Assembly (NCBI GenBank): GCA_001579985.1
Contig: LRSR01013604.1
Span: 1 to 34,597, forward strand
DNA from: Hypsibius dujardini
Lineage: Eukaryota; Tardigrada; Eutardigrada; Parachela; Hypsibiidae
Direction of reading: 5' to 3'
DNA: 34,597 nt
Shown: one piece after another, positions 11,885 through 28,465 of the stretch
Numbering within the stretch: the first letter of the stretch is position 1
Layout: each line of letters starts with the position of its first letter
Program-made: the position numbers and the translations under genes
Notes under the pieces: model-generated
What the model was told of the DNA's origin: nothing
Seen by the model: only the letters and a program-made list of their open reading frames with translations
Database searches by the model: none

Positions 11885-12528
11885 TTGTTCAGAACTGAAC
11901 GGAGAAAATTTAATCTAACCATTCTGGACCATCTGTCAGATGTCTGCCGCTGTTCGACGTCATCGTTGTTTTGTTGATCACGTTTTTCTGCCGCAGAAAT
12001 GGAGAACGACCGGCCGGGAACCCTTCTCGCGAGGTTGGCCGCTCGATTACCATTAAACATTAAACCGTACATGTAAACATTTTTAGCGAAAAACAGAGTG
12101 CCACTCCCTTCCCCCCCCCCACAGGCTGGCATATTTTGCAAATATGAAATTATTTGTACCAAAAGACGCGCACGACCACTTGTTAGTCACTGAGTTAAAT
12201 AATCTAATAAATTTGCTGACTACAAGTTTTAGCCTAAAACGCCAGCAGGCTTTCTCGTTATACCGGTATCTTTTTTTCAACAGAAGTCTTCAGCACCGCT
12301 AACATTAACACCATCCGTTCGATGATGCTGTTACAGCACGTAGAGCGTGGAATATTGTGTTTACAGACATTTTGATGAGTTTGCTAGGTCCCGAGGCGAA
12401 ATAGACAATGCTAATGGGCAGCAACACGAAGGGCTTATATGCGGATATTTCCAAATAGTATTGCTAGTACAGTAGGTGTTTTTCGTTTTCGCAAATGAAG
12501 ACCGAATATCGCGTGTGGTATTTAGGAG
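11885..12528. other. Spacer between the LINE remnant and the receptor kinase
   Basis: No gene is recognised. A minus-strand frame at 11746-12162 is open for 138 codons, but its downstream third is antisense to the LINE and the rest matches nothing I know. No TATA box is evident upstream of the receptor kinase ATG. An ATG at 12495 opens a short out-of-frame reading that overlaps the true start. Confidence 0.45.
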
Positions 12529-17617
<5,089 letters not shown>

Positions 17618-17907
17618 ATTTTAAGGCAAAGTATATTCCGTCTTATACTGCACATACCAATGTGGTTCGGTATTTTTAGTAACAATACTTGTTAGCATAG
17701 TTTTTTGGTCAACTAAAAACTCAACCTTAATGAACGAACGAATGCAGTGTTATAGCATACCAATAACATGACGAACTCCAGCAAGCTCTATGAGATCCTT
17801 ATATACTGGAAATAGTTACATAAACAGCGGGGCGAAAGTTGAATTGCTTAGCGGAGATGACTTATAAGAAAACTCGCTGCACAGGACAGCCAAAGCAAAT
17901 TGATGCC

Positions 17908-17913
17908 TTTTAT
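17908..17913 (-). terminator. AATAAA polyadenylation signal
   Basis: A canonical AATAAA on the minus strand overlaps the last stop codon of the coiled-coil fragment and would serve as its 3' end signal. Confidence 0.4.
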
Positions 17914-18141
17914 TGGTCAAATTCGTAGACTTTAGTGGCATTAGGACCGAGGCCGTTCTTTAAGGCGTCCACCCGGCGTTCTTCCACTCGTTTACTTTTT
18001 CGTGGAGCGCATTTAACTGGTCGGCTAAATGTTTTTTGTCTTCGCTCAGTTTGGACAGCTCGGAGGCGGTTTTTTTTGCTTCAACTACTCATCGGTTTGA
18101 GAGATTTCGGCTTGATGACGCTCATCCCACTCGGCGAGATG
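17910..18141 (-). pseudogene. Broken 3' end of a coiled-coil protein gene
   Basis: From a good acceptor (CATTTGCAG, ending at 18142) the minus strand reads HLAEWDERHQAEISQTDE and then hits a stop. A second frame continues as ASELSKLSEDKKHLADQLNA, a charged heptad-like helix. A third frame ends VDALKNGLGPNATKVYEFDQ and stops at 17910-17912. The pieces follow each other in order, and each shift is consistent with one missing base (near 18087 and in an A-run near 18010). This is either a decayed gene or an assembly with homopolymer errors. AATAAA overlaps the stop codon and fits a 3' end. I do not recognise the family. The upstream exons would lie beyond the 18188 microsatellite, where I find none. 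It runs convergent to the receptor kinase. Confidence 0.5.
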
Positions 18142-18235
18142 CTGCAAATGAAATGAAATGTATACAAGCACTGACTGGCTGATTGATTGACAGACAGACA
18201 GACAGACAGACAGACAGTCAAACAGACAGACAGAC

Positions 18236-18284
<49 letters not shown>

Positions 18285-19573
18285 TAAATACAATAATACA
18301 GGTCCTCAGGCAGGCAGACAGTATAAAAACGGCGAGTAAACAATCGAAACTTTGAAGCCGGGCATGAAAAATACCGTACGCGCGCAATTGCACGGGCCAG
18401 TAGAATTTGACCCACTGATTTTCTGGCCCTGTGTGCCCGTGCACGAGTGTACGAGCGCACCGGGTTTAATGTGCGTATTTCATGCATTGCAGTGGCCCTT
18501 GCTATCGCGCGCTTACAATATGGAATTTCGAACAGCTAGCTGCTACGGAAAACATGCATTTTAAGCTGAGCCATTCTGTGATTTTTACAGTATGTTATTA
18601 CGAGGTGTAATTCACTCCCACTTTTCTGACGTTTGTGGCCATGCATGTTTTCTCGAGTTCCACCCCTTCCGAGTGAAGTTTTTACCCCTTTATTTTTTTT
18701 TCAGTTCCTCCTTACAGGTCAGCATGTTTATTAAGGCAAATAATATACTCAGCAGACTAATTCATCAACTCTAAATGTTTTAGGAATCATCGCACATGTT
18801 GATTGATTTGCAGAAACGGTACATCTATAAAAGAAGTCCGGAGCAATTATAGCGTATTTGAATTATTTTGAGAGAATGGGACAGTGACTTTACTTCTGCT
18901 ACAGGTAAATCGCAGTGGCTACCCCGCCCTACACAACATCCAGAGGAGTCGCATGCGCCAGAATAATTCTTGTTGCGTTGGCTGTCTTCTGGGAGTATGA
19001 CGGAATAAGTGCCGTCGGAATCACATGCAAAACAAATTGCGAACAACTTGGAAGACGTAAAACCCGATTGTCAGCCCTAAACTTTCGACACAGAGGAGTT
19101 AATGGATTCCAATAGCTAGTGAAAAACGATGACGTTTGAAAAATGCAACTTGTAGTTCACATTTTTTGCAAGCCAATTTTTCTGTTTCTGATAACCAAAA
19201 CAGGTGACCCAAAACCACTAATACTTAGGCAATATCTCTGTATGTAGCGACACCGAGACACCAACGTACAGAACAGCAATTTTCTACTCATATGAGATCC
19301 TTAAAGTAAAGGTTGTAGCATTCTGGGAAATGAGATGTTTCCAGGCCGTTGTGGCGCTCTGGTTAGGCGAATTAGCCCGGATAATTGTGGCTGCAGCAGG
19401 CAATTACGGGCTAGTACATCAATAAGGCTTACTGTACATTACAACTAGACGCCCAGTGTATTGCCAAGTCGAAGTACTGTGTAGCCGGAATTCGTTAGGC
19501 ATGGTCGATTGGACGTCAGACGTGTAAAATGAGAAAAACCCGCACGAGACATCCGATTCCCAAGTCGTGCCCA
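18142..19573. other. Spacer between the coiled-coil fragment and the GPCR 3' end
   Basis: No gene is recognised. It contains the (CAGA)n array at 18188-18290 and a weak tRNA A-box-like stretch at 19350-19370. A minus-strand frame at 18825-19046 has no domain and no convincing splice sites. Confidence 0.5.
18188..18290. repeat. (CAGA)n microsatellite
   Basis: About 100 bp of CAGA/GACA tetranucleotide repeat with a few AAAC and ATAG interruptions. All three minus-strand Cys/Leu/Ser/Val-rich frames across it are repeat translations. Confidence 0.92.
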
Positions 19574-22500
19574 TTAGTGACGATTAGAGTTGCGGAATAG
19601 GTGGAACGCTCCGTAAATGACTGGATTTGCGATTGAGTTGCTCATTCCTGGGTCAGAAACACAGTACAAAATTGTAAAGGTGTAACCGCAAGGGAATCAA
19701 ATACTTTATGCGGAGAAATGTATGGGTATCATTTGGCCGGCTCTGTTTACGAGCACCGCCATTGCGTCTTGGAAAACAACTATGACTACCGCAACGTCAT
19801 GAAGCTCATGTCATTTAAATGAAACGCACTGAAAACAAATTATCGCTGTCATCAAGAATGATAAGTTATTATTTCTGAGGATTTATTGTAAAAAATCAGA
19901 GCGCTTATAAATTACTATGAGCAGTATTATTTTTTGTTTTTTCGTTATTTCGACTTTTCCTTGAGCTTTCGTAAACGCCTACATAAAGGAACATCACGGC
20001 AAAATTGGAAGAAACAAAGCTCCAAAAATTAGGGAAATCTGAATACGGAAAAATTAATTACCAAACAAAAAAGTAGAAAAGCTGTGATAGGATCAGTACT
20101 ATAATGACGCGAGGTGAAGTTCAAAAATGCAAGAATTAACAAGAGAGATAATTATTTGCAATAAGATTACGAAAGGTAGCGGTTGAGTTTAAAAAAGAAA
20201 TCTTCGTGAAACAACAAAACGAGCTCTGCTGAATAAAATTGTTAGGATGCACAAATAGCGAGAAAGAGGAACTAAAAAATTTAACTCTGTTGACGGTAGT
20301 GGAACCGACAGTAATATTCCACTTCTCGAAACTAATTATTTTCCTATTTTTTTGGGCTTTTTCGTTATATCTTGGAATCACAGTTTTTTCACCTCTGGTG
20401 TTTTTCTCCCTGCAATAGTCCTTTTCGTCATCGGAATGCTTCTATTTTCTCCGTTTTTTCTGTTCCTATTTTTTTGTAATTTCAGCGAAAACGCCGGGAA
20501 AATTTTTTCAGCGTTTTTCCACTTTTGAAATAGAGCGAAAAAATGTTTTGAGACACAGCCAGATTATGTAAACGAAAAATATTTGGAGATCTCCTGAGTA
20601 GAGAATTAGCCCTTGTTAGAATACAGGAAGCAAACGATTTGAGATTTGTGCAATGATTGTGGGTGAAAGATGAGTGGCTGAAGAGTTAGAGCCGGATGTT
20701 AGCGATTTTGTTTTCGAAATAGAGTTGTAATGGCCAATCATCATTATTATGTGTCAGGAATCAGAAAATGTATGCTTTTTTCAGTTGATTTTTTTGCTAT
20801 TGATCGGTTTTGACTTTTCAGCCTTTCAGACTGTTGTGAGATCAACCGTGTTTTTCGAAAGTCTTTGGTCGAGAAGCATTAAGGTGGGGTCCACTCACCA
20901 AACAGAAAAATATTCTCCACCGCATTGGACACCGCGCCGTTCACGTCCGCTCCATGTGCGAAGACAAAGTAAATCATAGCGATGTGGTAAGGTGCTAAAA
21001 TAAGGCGATGGTTTCAGTCAAAGCTGTTTGCCCAGATTCGGACTTCGTATCTAGAAAAACTCAAATAAGGTAAACTACATCTTCTGGTTAACGAGGGCAC
21101 AACGGTGAATTTCGGTGGAACGTTGAAATGAGATGCTAATTGTTGCCATTATTTGACATTTTCATTCATATCGATGGATTGATAAATACCCTAAAGAGTT
21201 TTAGGATGAGCCGTGTTTTATTCATGGTTAATTTAATTATAGGCAGATTTTCGGTAAATTTGTCTTAGAAACAAGTAATCCTCCGGCATGGGTCGAGGTC
21301 AGTTTCACCTTATAATTCTAGTTTCACTTTTTTTTAAATGAATTTTGTATCCTCCTGCATCCCGTTTACGTTTTCGAAATAACTGTTATTCGAAGATGAA
21401 AATCTTTCAAATTATCTATACAGTAAATCAATTAAAAAAGTAAATTTACCAGCCCTTATTTTTTCCCGACAATCAACTCACCCATTATTGTTTGTCTTTC
21501 GGCAAAACTAAAATCCTTATAGTGTTAAGTCAAAAAAACATTTGATTCCGCGCATTTAAAATAGACTGCCAAAGAGATCACATGAATGCTGCGTGCGCCA
21601 CTGTTTCGATCTTCCAGAGTTACACTCTGCAACGTGTGTACCCCAAAGGGAACAGTCAATGGGTACTTGCCCCAACAAGCGATGAAGGTGAGAATGACCA
21701 GTAGCGAAATCCAGAACGCATTGCGAGCCGCCCTTCTCATTGTAAGTTCACGCACGGAATCCGCTCGAGCTCTTGAGGAGCCTCGTCGGCGATGCATGGT
21801 CGCCTCTATTTATGATAATTTGTGTTATTATTCCGTACTCAACAAAATCATTGAAAATGTAATTGTAACGCACCAGGTGTCATGAGGTAAGATGTGTTTC
21901 GCCGTAGATGGCACCAAATGATGCTGTACGAAACCAGAATAACCCCCAGCGGAATGGCGAATATGACGGCGAAGGTCGCCATGGTGTAGGCTGTCTCCTG
22001 CCAAGGCTCGCTGTAAGCACCGTGAGTGCAGCACTGCCACAGATCGTGTTCGTCTACTTGGAATGGAGCTTTCTCAACACGAAAGATATGGAGCTGCAAG
22101 AAAGAACGATCTGTTAGGAAGACGATTTAAGGAATAGTTAAATGCAAACAATCGAAAAGACAGACAAGCAGTTACACAAAGAGGCAGTCAGACCCATTTA
22201 CAGACAGACAGACAGACAGACACGCACAGACAGACAAACAGAAAGAGAAGCCAATAAACAGATTTCCAGACAGGCTGATAGATCTACAGATTTGCAGAGC
22301 GACATACAGTTTCAGGTGGTACAAAAAAGGAAAAACATCGAAAGTGTAGCGTTGGCCAAAATGAGGAAACCTAGATTCCATCAGTGCAAATAGAAAGACG
22401 AGAAATATGAGATTAAACATTTTGGCAAAGTCTTTCGCGATGAATATCGTTGATGCCGAATGGTCAAAAGTCGAATTCGGATTAATCTGCTTTGACAGAC

Positions 22501-25485
22501 TATTAGACTTATAAACACTATAATTTATGACCATCATTCCTTGAAAAGTTTGGATATTGAGTGTTAGCATATAATTCAGCCTCATTTACGCCAAAACACT
22601 ATTAGAAGGTGTCCGGAACGAGATATAGCCCAACCAATGATCGCCTTGTACTTTGTCTCCTAACTTGATCACTAAATACATGTGATTCTAAGCGAAAATA
22701 TATTATGTTTGTGTATGACTTGGAAAGTGGGAATCCCGGAGAATGAAAATCTCGCGAGTTCGCCCAACTCAGTCCCATTTCATGTTCTCTATTATGCAGT
22801 AAGACTGATTAGTTGGCAAGCGGAGCAAATTCTTCGAGGACGCTGAAGAAATGAATCGTGTCACGGAAACATAATATATTGTAAATATCTCTGACTTGTC
22901 GCTAATTTCTGTATCAACCTAACCGTGTGGGAGGCAGTGATTTTTTTTGACATTTATATTTAGGAAAACGTAGTGTCTGGATTTTTGTGTTATCTCGTAA
23001 CATCCATACTAAATAGAAAATTTACTTGACATACTCACGTTTTACTTGAGTTTTCTCAGATGGCATACTAATCGCTCTTAGAGGTCTTTGTTCTCATTTG
23101 TTGAGGTGTTCTAGACTGTACCTGGGGTGTGCTACAGATTACTGCCAGAAGCCAACCTCCCAGGAGCATAATTTTGACAAAGGCATGCTGTCTGACGCGC
23201 GTCAAGGGACGGGAGATCACCATACACCTTGTAAGCAAGATAATCATTTTCGTAATTAATGGCACAGTTGTCCCAAGAGAAAAGTCGGTCGAACAATAAA
23301 GGTTTCATGCAGTGGCAACTTACCGGTCAATGCTAATAGCAGTGATAATGAAGGTGCTGGCATACAGAGACAGCATTTGCATGAACTTCACCGCCTTGCA
23401 GGTAAAATTCCCTGCCAGCCTGGATAAACACGTTATGAACAATTTCTTTACAGATTTTTCTAGTTAGTTAGTCTAGTTATGGTTTTCTTTTTTGTTTTGA
23501 ATGAAAAAATTAGGAATTCTATGAAACGCAGGTTTCGATAGAAAATATCGGCTCGAGCTATCCTTTTTAAGAACAGGTACAACTCAAGAACTTCAATCAA
23601 AATCAGAACGCATAAATGTAAAACCAACAACAACCCGTGTACCGTGCTCTTGCGAAAATTGACTTGTATCTGATGCATGGTCCGATACAAAAACGGATAT
23701 CCGATGCATGATCCGATACAAAAAACGGATATCCGGTATATGATCCGATACAACTTAATTGAGGCATTTTCGCACGAGGTGTTCGTAAATACTTTTGGAA
23801 AAATGTTGTGGAGGCTATATCTCCGCTACAAACCCAGATATTGTTTTGAGATTTGTGTGTTTCATAGCTACGTCTATCAGCTATTTGGTACAGATTTAGA
23901 GACCAACTTTGCTTGACGTAGGGAAATTTGCCGGGTAAAGCCGCCAAGTGTCAGACAGGAATAATGTCCTGCAAGGTGCTTGACAGCGCTCTCAGATAAA
24001 TTTGGCTAATGAAGAAGTATAATTGAAAAGTTACAGAAATAGGTCTGATTCCTTAAACTACCATAAAGTTTGAAATTTCAAAAAAGGTTTAAAATAGGAA
24101 TTAAAGTAGAGCGATTTACCTATCAATTACATGGTCAAGCAATCCGGTCGCATAAAGTATATGCGAGCTAAGCCCACTTAAAGTTTGTGCAAAAATGAGT
24201 TGCGCACGGGGTTGAGATGCCATAATGCCCTTCTTGTATTATATCCCTTGATGTGATTTCAGTTGCATGTGCTGTATACATTTCAAAGGCAGAAAATAGA
24301 TTATTCGCCCAGAGATTTCATTTTGTTTAAATAATATCTGACAACCGTTTGAGGGACTAACTTCGTGTGTGTAAACCTAACAAAAAATGGGTAAACAGTA
24401 AAGTAATGTTTGCAAGTCTCAAAAGCCTGAGGTTCAAACACTTTCAAGTTTTTTTCGCACTTTTATGGTGTGAAACATTTTTATTTTACAGAGAATTAAA
24501 AACAATTCGCCTGCGGCGCTCCAGGCGTTCCACTGCCTATTTGCTCTAATCATCTGGAGAAAAAAACCACCCTGAGTTAATTTAATTTCCTCCGAACAAC
24601 ATTAAAATTAGAAAACGTTCAGTTTGCGTGTCTGTAGGTCTTAGATGTGAACAGAAATTTAGATTTTTCGTGTTTGTTCAATCGTTTAAAATGTATGATT
24701 AGCTTTCCAATTGCGGGCCATAAATAGAGAAATATGACACCCGAATGAAGAGAAAATAAACAGACTCAACGCTGAACTCATCCAGTCGCTGAAATCTGCC
24801 GCTGTGCGGTCCACAGTATTCACCTCGAACAAGCCAAAAAATCTCCGCTTTTGCCAATTCATTCTAAAACAGAACTTGTTTTCTCTTGGGTTTGCAAGAT
24901 TTAATTTTGATAACTTTGAGAAAAATAAGTTGGATTTTTCACATTTCAAATTAAGCGAAAACTTGAAGGGTTTTTCCTACTATGGTTTCATAGGTGCTCA
25001 TATTTTCGTAGCTAATCCCTCCGCATCAATGTTCGAAGACATTTCAGTTCCGTTATGAATGCATTTGAGGTTAAGTGAACGTTGTAATGTAAATACATCC
25101 GTCTACAGAGAGCTCGTGTTCAGAAAAATTTCACTGACCACTGGTAGGTCAATTTCCATATGGCATCGGCAAGTCCGCAGAAAATGGCCACAAGTGAGTC
25201 AGCAATGCTGAGATGCAGAATAAGAAGATCGATATTGCCAAAGAACTGCTTGTGAAGATACCGCTTAGTCAGTAACAGGACGGAAATTGGCACGTTGAAC
25301 AGAATTCCCAGGCCGAAGCAGACGAACAAAACTTTCGCCTCCACATTGCGATGATGGACTTCCTGTGGATCGTCGTCCAAACGTATGTCCAAATTGCTTT
25401 TGATGGTACTGGTCCGACTGACAGTCAAGCTGATATTGTTAGTTAAATGCGCGCCTGAAGAAAAAATCGGATGTCTCTGCGGCAT
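19574..25485 (-). CDS. Neuropeptide GPCR of the GnRH/AKH/corazonin receptor family
   Basis: Seven exons: 25485-25139, 23419-23324, 23227-23122, 22093-21874, 21805-21671, 20994-20899, 19647-19574. They total 1074 nt and 357 residues, with all phases matching. Seven helices are present: TM1 about 51-73 (Asn64), TM2 with LSIAD (Asp96), TM3 after Cys123 ending ISIDRC, TM4 about 163-180 ending STPQ, and the second extracellular loop with QCC (Cys204). TM5 spans about 217-243 (IPLGVILVSY), TM6 carries FIACWAPY, and TM7 is FLFGMSNSIANPVIYGAFH. WLAGNFTCK before TM3 and the FGMSNS...NPVIYGAFH end are typical of GnRH/AKH/corazonin-type receptors; which subgroup I cannot tell. The receptor would signal through a heterotrimeric G protein, usually Gq or Gs in this family. 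The ATG at 25485 has GCC before it. Oddities: DRC in place of DRY, one GC-AG intron, one weak donor (GTCAGT at 25138), and only 12 residues after NPVIY. Confidence 0.9.
20995..21670 (-). other. GC-AG intron of the GPCR gene
   Basis: This intron begins GCAAGT after CWG-coding bases and ends TATTTTAG. Splicing here joins TGT TGG G with CA CCT TAC, restoring the TM6 motif CWAPY that the family requires. Reading on without splicing gives CWGKYPLTV and loses TM7. GCAAGT is the usual strong form of the rare GC donor. Confidence 0.85.
22195..22260. repeat. (CAGA)n microsatellite in a GPCR intron
   Basis: A short, impure CAGA tetranucleotide run lies inside the 1-kb intron between exons 3 and 4. The 137-residue minus-strand frame over it is not a gene. 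Confidence 0.8.
23672..23753. repeat. Tandem repeat of about 32 bp with palindromic cores
   Basis: Two full units (23672-23702, 23703-23734) and one partial unit (23735-23753) of GATGCATGATCCGATACAAA followed by AACGGATATCC. Each full unit carries GGATATCC, and joined units include CGGATATCCG. It lies in GPCR intron 1 and accounts for the Tyr/Ile-rich reading frames there. Confidence 0.85.
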
Positions 25486-26385
25486 GGCAGAAATGGCAAC
25501 TGACGTCAAATTATACGTTGAAGAAGCTATTCACAGGAAACCTGACAAATTCAAGTGTTGTTTTAAGACTGGCAGCAGGAAAAAAACATCGGACGAGCGC
25601 AAAGGGACACTGAATGTGTGACTCGATGACAGCGTTTCCTGCTAATGATTTCTTTCCAAGGGCACTTTGTGAATGTGGAGACCGCGACGCTTAGCCTGCG
25701 AAAGCACTGTACTGACGCGATAGCTTCGTGCAGTAGAAATAGACCCACTATAAACTTAGACCTATGGAGCCGCGCATGAGCTTACGTGCACTCCGGGCTA
25801 GGATAACCAAGTAATGCTTTTGCAGTGCGTGAAGCCATCGCGTGAGTGCAGTACCCAGATGTACAGGACAGGGAGTTTGCCTAGTTTTTAGCACCGTAAA
25901 ATTGCGTGTGAAATTATTAGTTCTCACGTGACTCTTGATTTGCTTAACCGATTGTGTCGATTACAACTTAGAAAGATAGACCATTTATCCAAAATAATTC
26001 CACAAAAAATTGCATCATGAAATTCTGTCGGGATGAGACACAAAGTCCGAAATTTGTCATGCCATATAAGTACATGCAAGGGATTGCATGGGTAATGATA
26101 TTTAGAAACAGCTTGGACGCCACATGCTCCTATCTCAAAATTCATTTAATGAGTGATTATTTGCTTCCTTTGAAGTTGGCTGATGTGGAAAGTTAGTAGA
26201 ACTCTCTGCTTCATAGACTAATTTACTGTGTAAACATGACACAAAATGTGTAAACCTCCAACCAAATTGGGTGAATCTCAAAAGCCTTAGTTTTACATAC
26301 TTTATTTAAAATGTGCATATTTTTGTGACGTCAAACTTATCTTAATTTAAGCAAAAATCAGAAAAATTCGTCTGTGACGCGTAAA
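24363..26385. repeat. Diverged dispersed repeat pair (about 24363-24520 and 26225-26385)
   Basis: Both segments show, in the same order and orientation: GTGTAAAC, an AAAAAATGGGTAAA-like or CAAAATGTGTAAA-like block, TCTCAAAAGCCT, a T-rich block, and ATTCGYCTGYGRCGC. Similarity is moderate but colinear over about 155 bp. The first copy is in GPCR intron 1, the second upstream of the gene. Confidence 0.5.
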
Positions 26386-27871
26386 TTGTTTATTGCTGTA
26401 ATATTTTAAGTGCCATCCATCCATTTATTTCAATAAAAATATTTTCTTTATAGTTTTTAATTAAGAAATGCACTCGCAAAGTTCAATAATTATGTACAGA
26501 TGGCTAATTTCAATTACAACATTAAAGGGGAATTAAACATTATTCCTAGAAGCTTCGCGTGTTGACCATAATAAATTAAACCATCGACAAGAACAGTTCT
26601 TTAAATAAATCACAGAAGTACCTGGACATGCATGGCTAATTAGTTCAGATTTTTTCCAAAAAGACTTGCGCCGCATATGCTGTGAATCAATACCTTAGAT
26701 ATATGGAACATTATTATCATAAATGACAGTTGTTCTTGAACAGGGTCAACCAGATGATAATTGATAAAAAAATTTGCCTGAGGCTCTTCTTTTCACAATG
26801 AACGTATTTACGTTGCCATATATACATAAATTACATGGTGTATAAATATTTATTTTTCCTTAAATGAGTACATGTTCTATTTTAAAAACTATTTTGAGGT
26901 GTTTGGCCAATTGGCTTAAAATAATTGTTCGAAGGCTTTCAAAAAATGCTAATGATTACCCAAAGTCCCTACACCGAAAGTTACTGTACGTCAACACACT
27001 CGTTACATATTACTGTAATTAAAGGATGGGAGTAAACGGCCATGAATGAATGACATGTCACAGAGACCACAGTAGTCAGCAAAGTCACGCCCCGAAGGCG
27101 TTGATATGTATACACCCCGGACGTGGATGTACACTGTACGAGCACTGTCACTGACAATCTTGACAATTCGTCCCTTGTTCCGCACCGATGGCTTCTCCGA
27201 TTTGTCCCAATTATTTTCACGTGAATGAATCAGAAGCCACACTGCTTGCAAAACGTAAGCGGAACAGCGCTAGGGGCGGAAAGAGGGCGTAGGAAATCAG
27301 CATTCGCAGCAGAAAATAGAAGGTTTCTTTGTTTTGCCACAGATGGGTCCACACCGTTACGCAATGCGTTTTAAGGAAAATTGAGGACGCTTCTCACTCT
27401 AGTGTTGGTGATACCATTGGCTTTTACATATCATTCAAAGCGCATTGCTTTCCTGCGAACCACGAAAATTCAAGTTTGCCCTTGATTGTTGTTATGGATG
27501 AGGAAGTACACAAAATTGCAACTAGGCGCATCATCTGGAGATTGCCAATGGTGTCGTTGAACCCCTGTACAAGGCTACAGTGAAAGGAGAGGCCATCATT
27601 CACACAGGCATTCTCCTTTTGGCGCTATCGAAATGGAACTATTTTTATTCACATAGCCCCTCAGATGGAAAACTTGGTCCATATTGGACTACACGAACAT
27701 GAACTGGGCTAGTTCTCATGGACCTCATTTTTGGCCAAAACTAAAATAACTTGTTTAGTTCGGCAAATTAAACAACAGGGTCATTTCCACGTCTCAAATC
27801 ATAATATTGAAATAAAGTTTGATTCTAAGATATTGAATCACATACTAAAAACGCAAATTGATTTAGATCGA

Positions 27872-28465
27872 TGATGCGCGCCCGGGTTCTTCCGGGTATC
27901 GGCCGGGGGCTTGGGTATGTTTTACGGGTTTTCCTTTTTATTGATTTTAAAACTGCTGTGCAGAGTTTGGCTACTTCGATAGAGGAAGTTTTTTTTAATT
28001 TGATTCCGAGAAAGAGGAACGAGAAATTTTACATGCCTTCATGTGAGGAAGACGGCGAACATTTTCCTGCTAAAATAAGTGGCAGACAAACGAGCAACAT
28101 GAGGGGCTGATAGAGAGACAGAAGGACAAACAGACAGACAGACTGAGTGACAGGCAGGCACAAACAGACAGAGAAACAACCAGACAGGCTAACAGACGGA
28201 TGAGTGAAAAGAGAGACAATGCGCAACCAGACAGATACGGACGGGCGAAATAGCGCAAATATCGGGCTCCGTTTTCCATGGCCCTGGATGTTGGCATACG
28301 AACACCTATATTCGTAACCCTACTGTTTAAAATTAAATACAAAACTATTGCATGAAAACCCGGGCCCCCAGAAAATTCGGATTGGAAAACCCGGGCGCCC
28401 AGAAAAACCCGGAAATATATACCCGGGCCCCCAGCCGATACCCGAAAAAAACTGGGCGCCCAGCC
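27872..28465. repeat. CCCGGG-rich 30-bp repeats with an inverted outlying copy
   Basis: Four degenerate units of about 30 bp start near 28357, 28386, 28419 and 28450, each with CCCGGGC.CCCAG. The reverse complement of 27872-27918 matches the last two units (GCCGATACCCG core, roughly 39 of 48 positions). The GC-rich copies thus face each other across about 430 bp of AT-rich DNA that also holds the (CAGA)n run. Confidence 0.65.
28110..28200. repeat. Degenerate (CAGA)n microsatellite
   Basis: An impure GACA/CAGA run with insertions lies between the opposing CCCGGG-rich repeats. Confidence 0.75.

Noticed and set aside
11746-12162. Minus-strand 138-codon frame with dibasic sites, considered as a neuropeptide precursor
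   Set aside because: There is no signal peptide and no repeated amidated peptide, and part of it is antisense to the LINE C-terminus.
21525-21670. Reading the GPCR exon straight on after CWGKYPLTV
   Set aside because: The GC donor gives CWAPY and leads in phase to TM7; the read-through lacks TM7.
22172-22585. Minus-strand 137-codon frame
   Set aside because: It lies inside a GPCR intron, partly over the CAGA microsatellite, with no domain.
27003-27251. Minus-strand frame with a plausible-looking composition
   Set aside because: No family recognised, no splice signals that fit, and no neighbouring exon.
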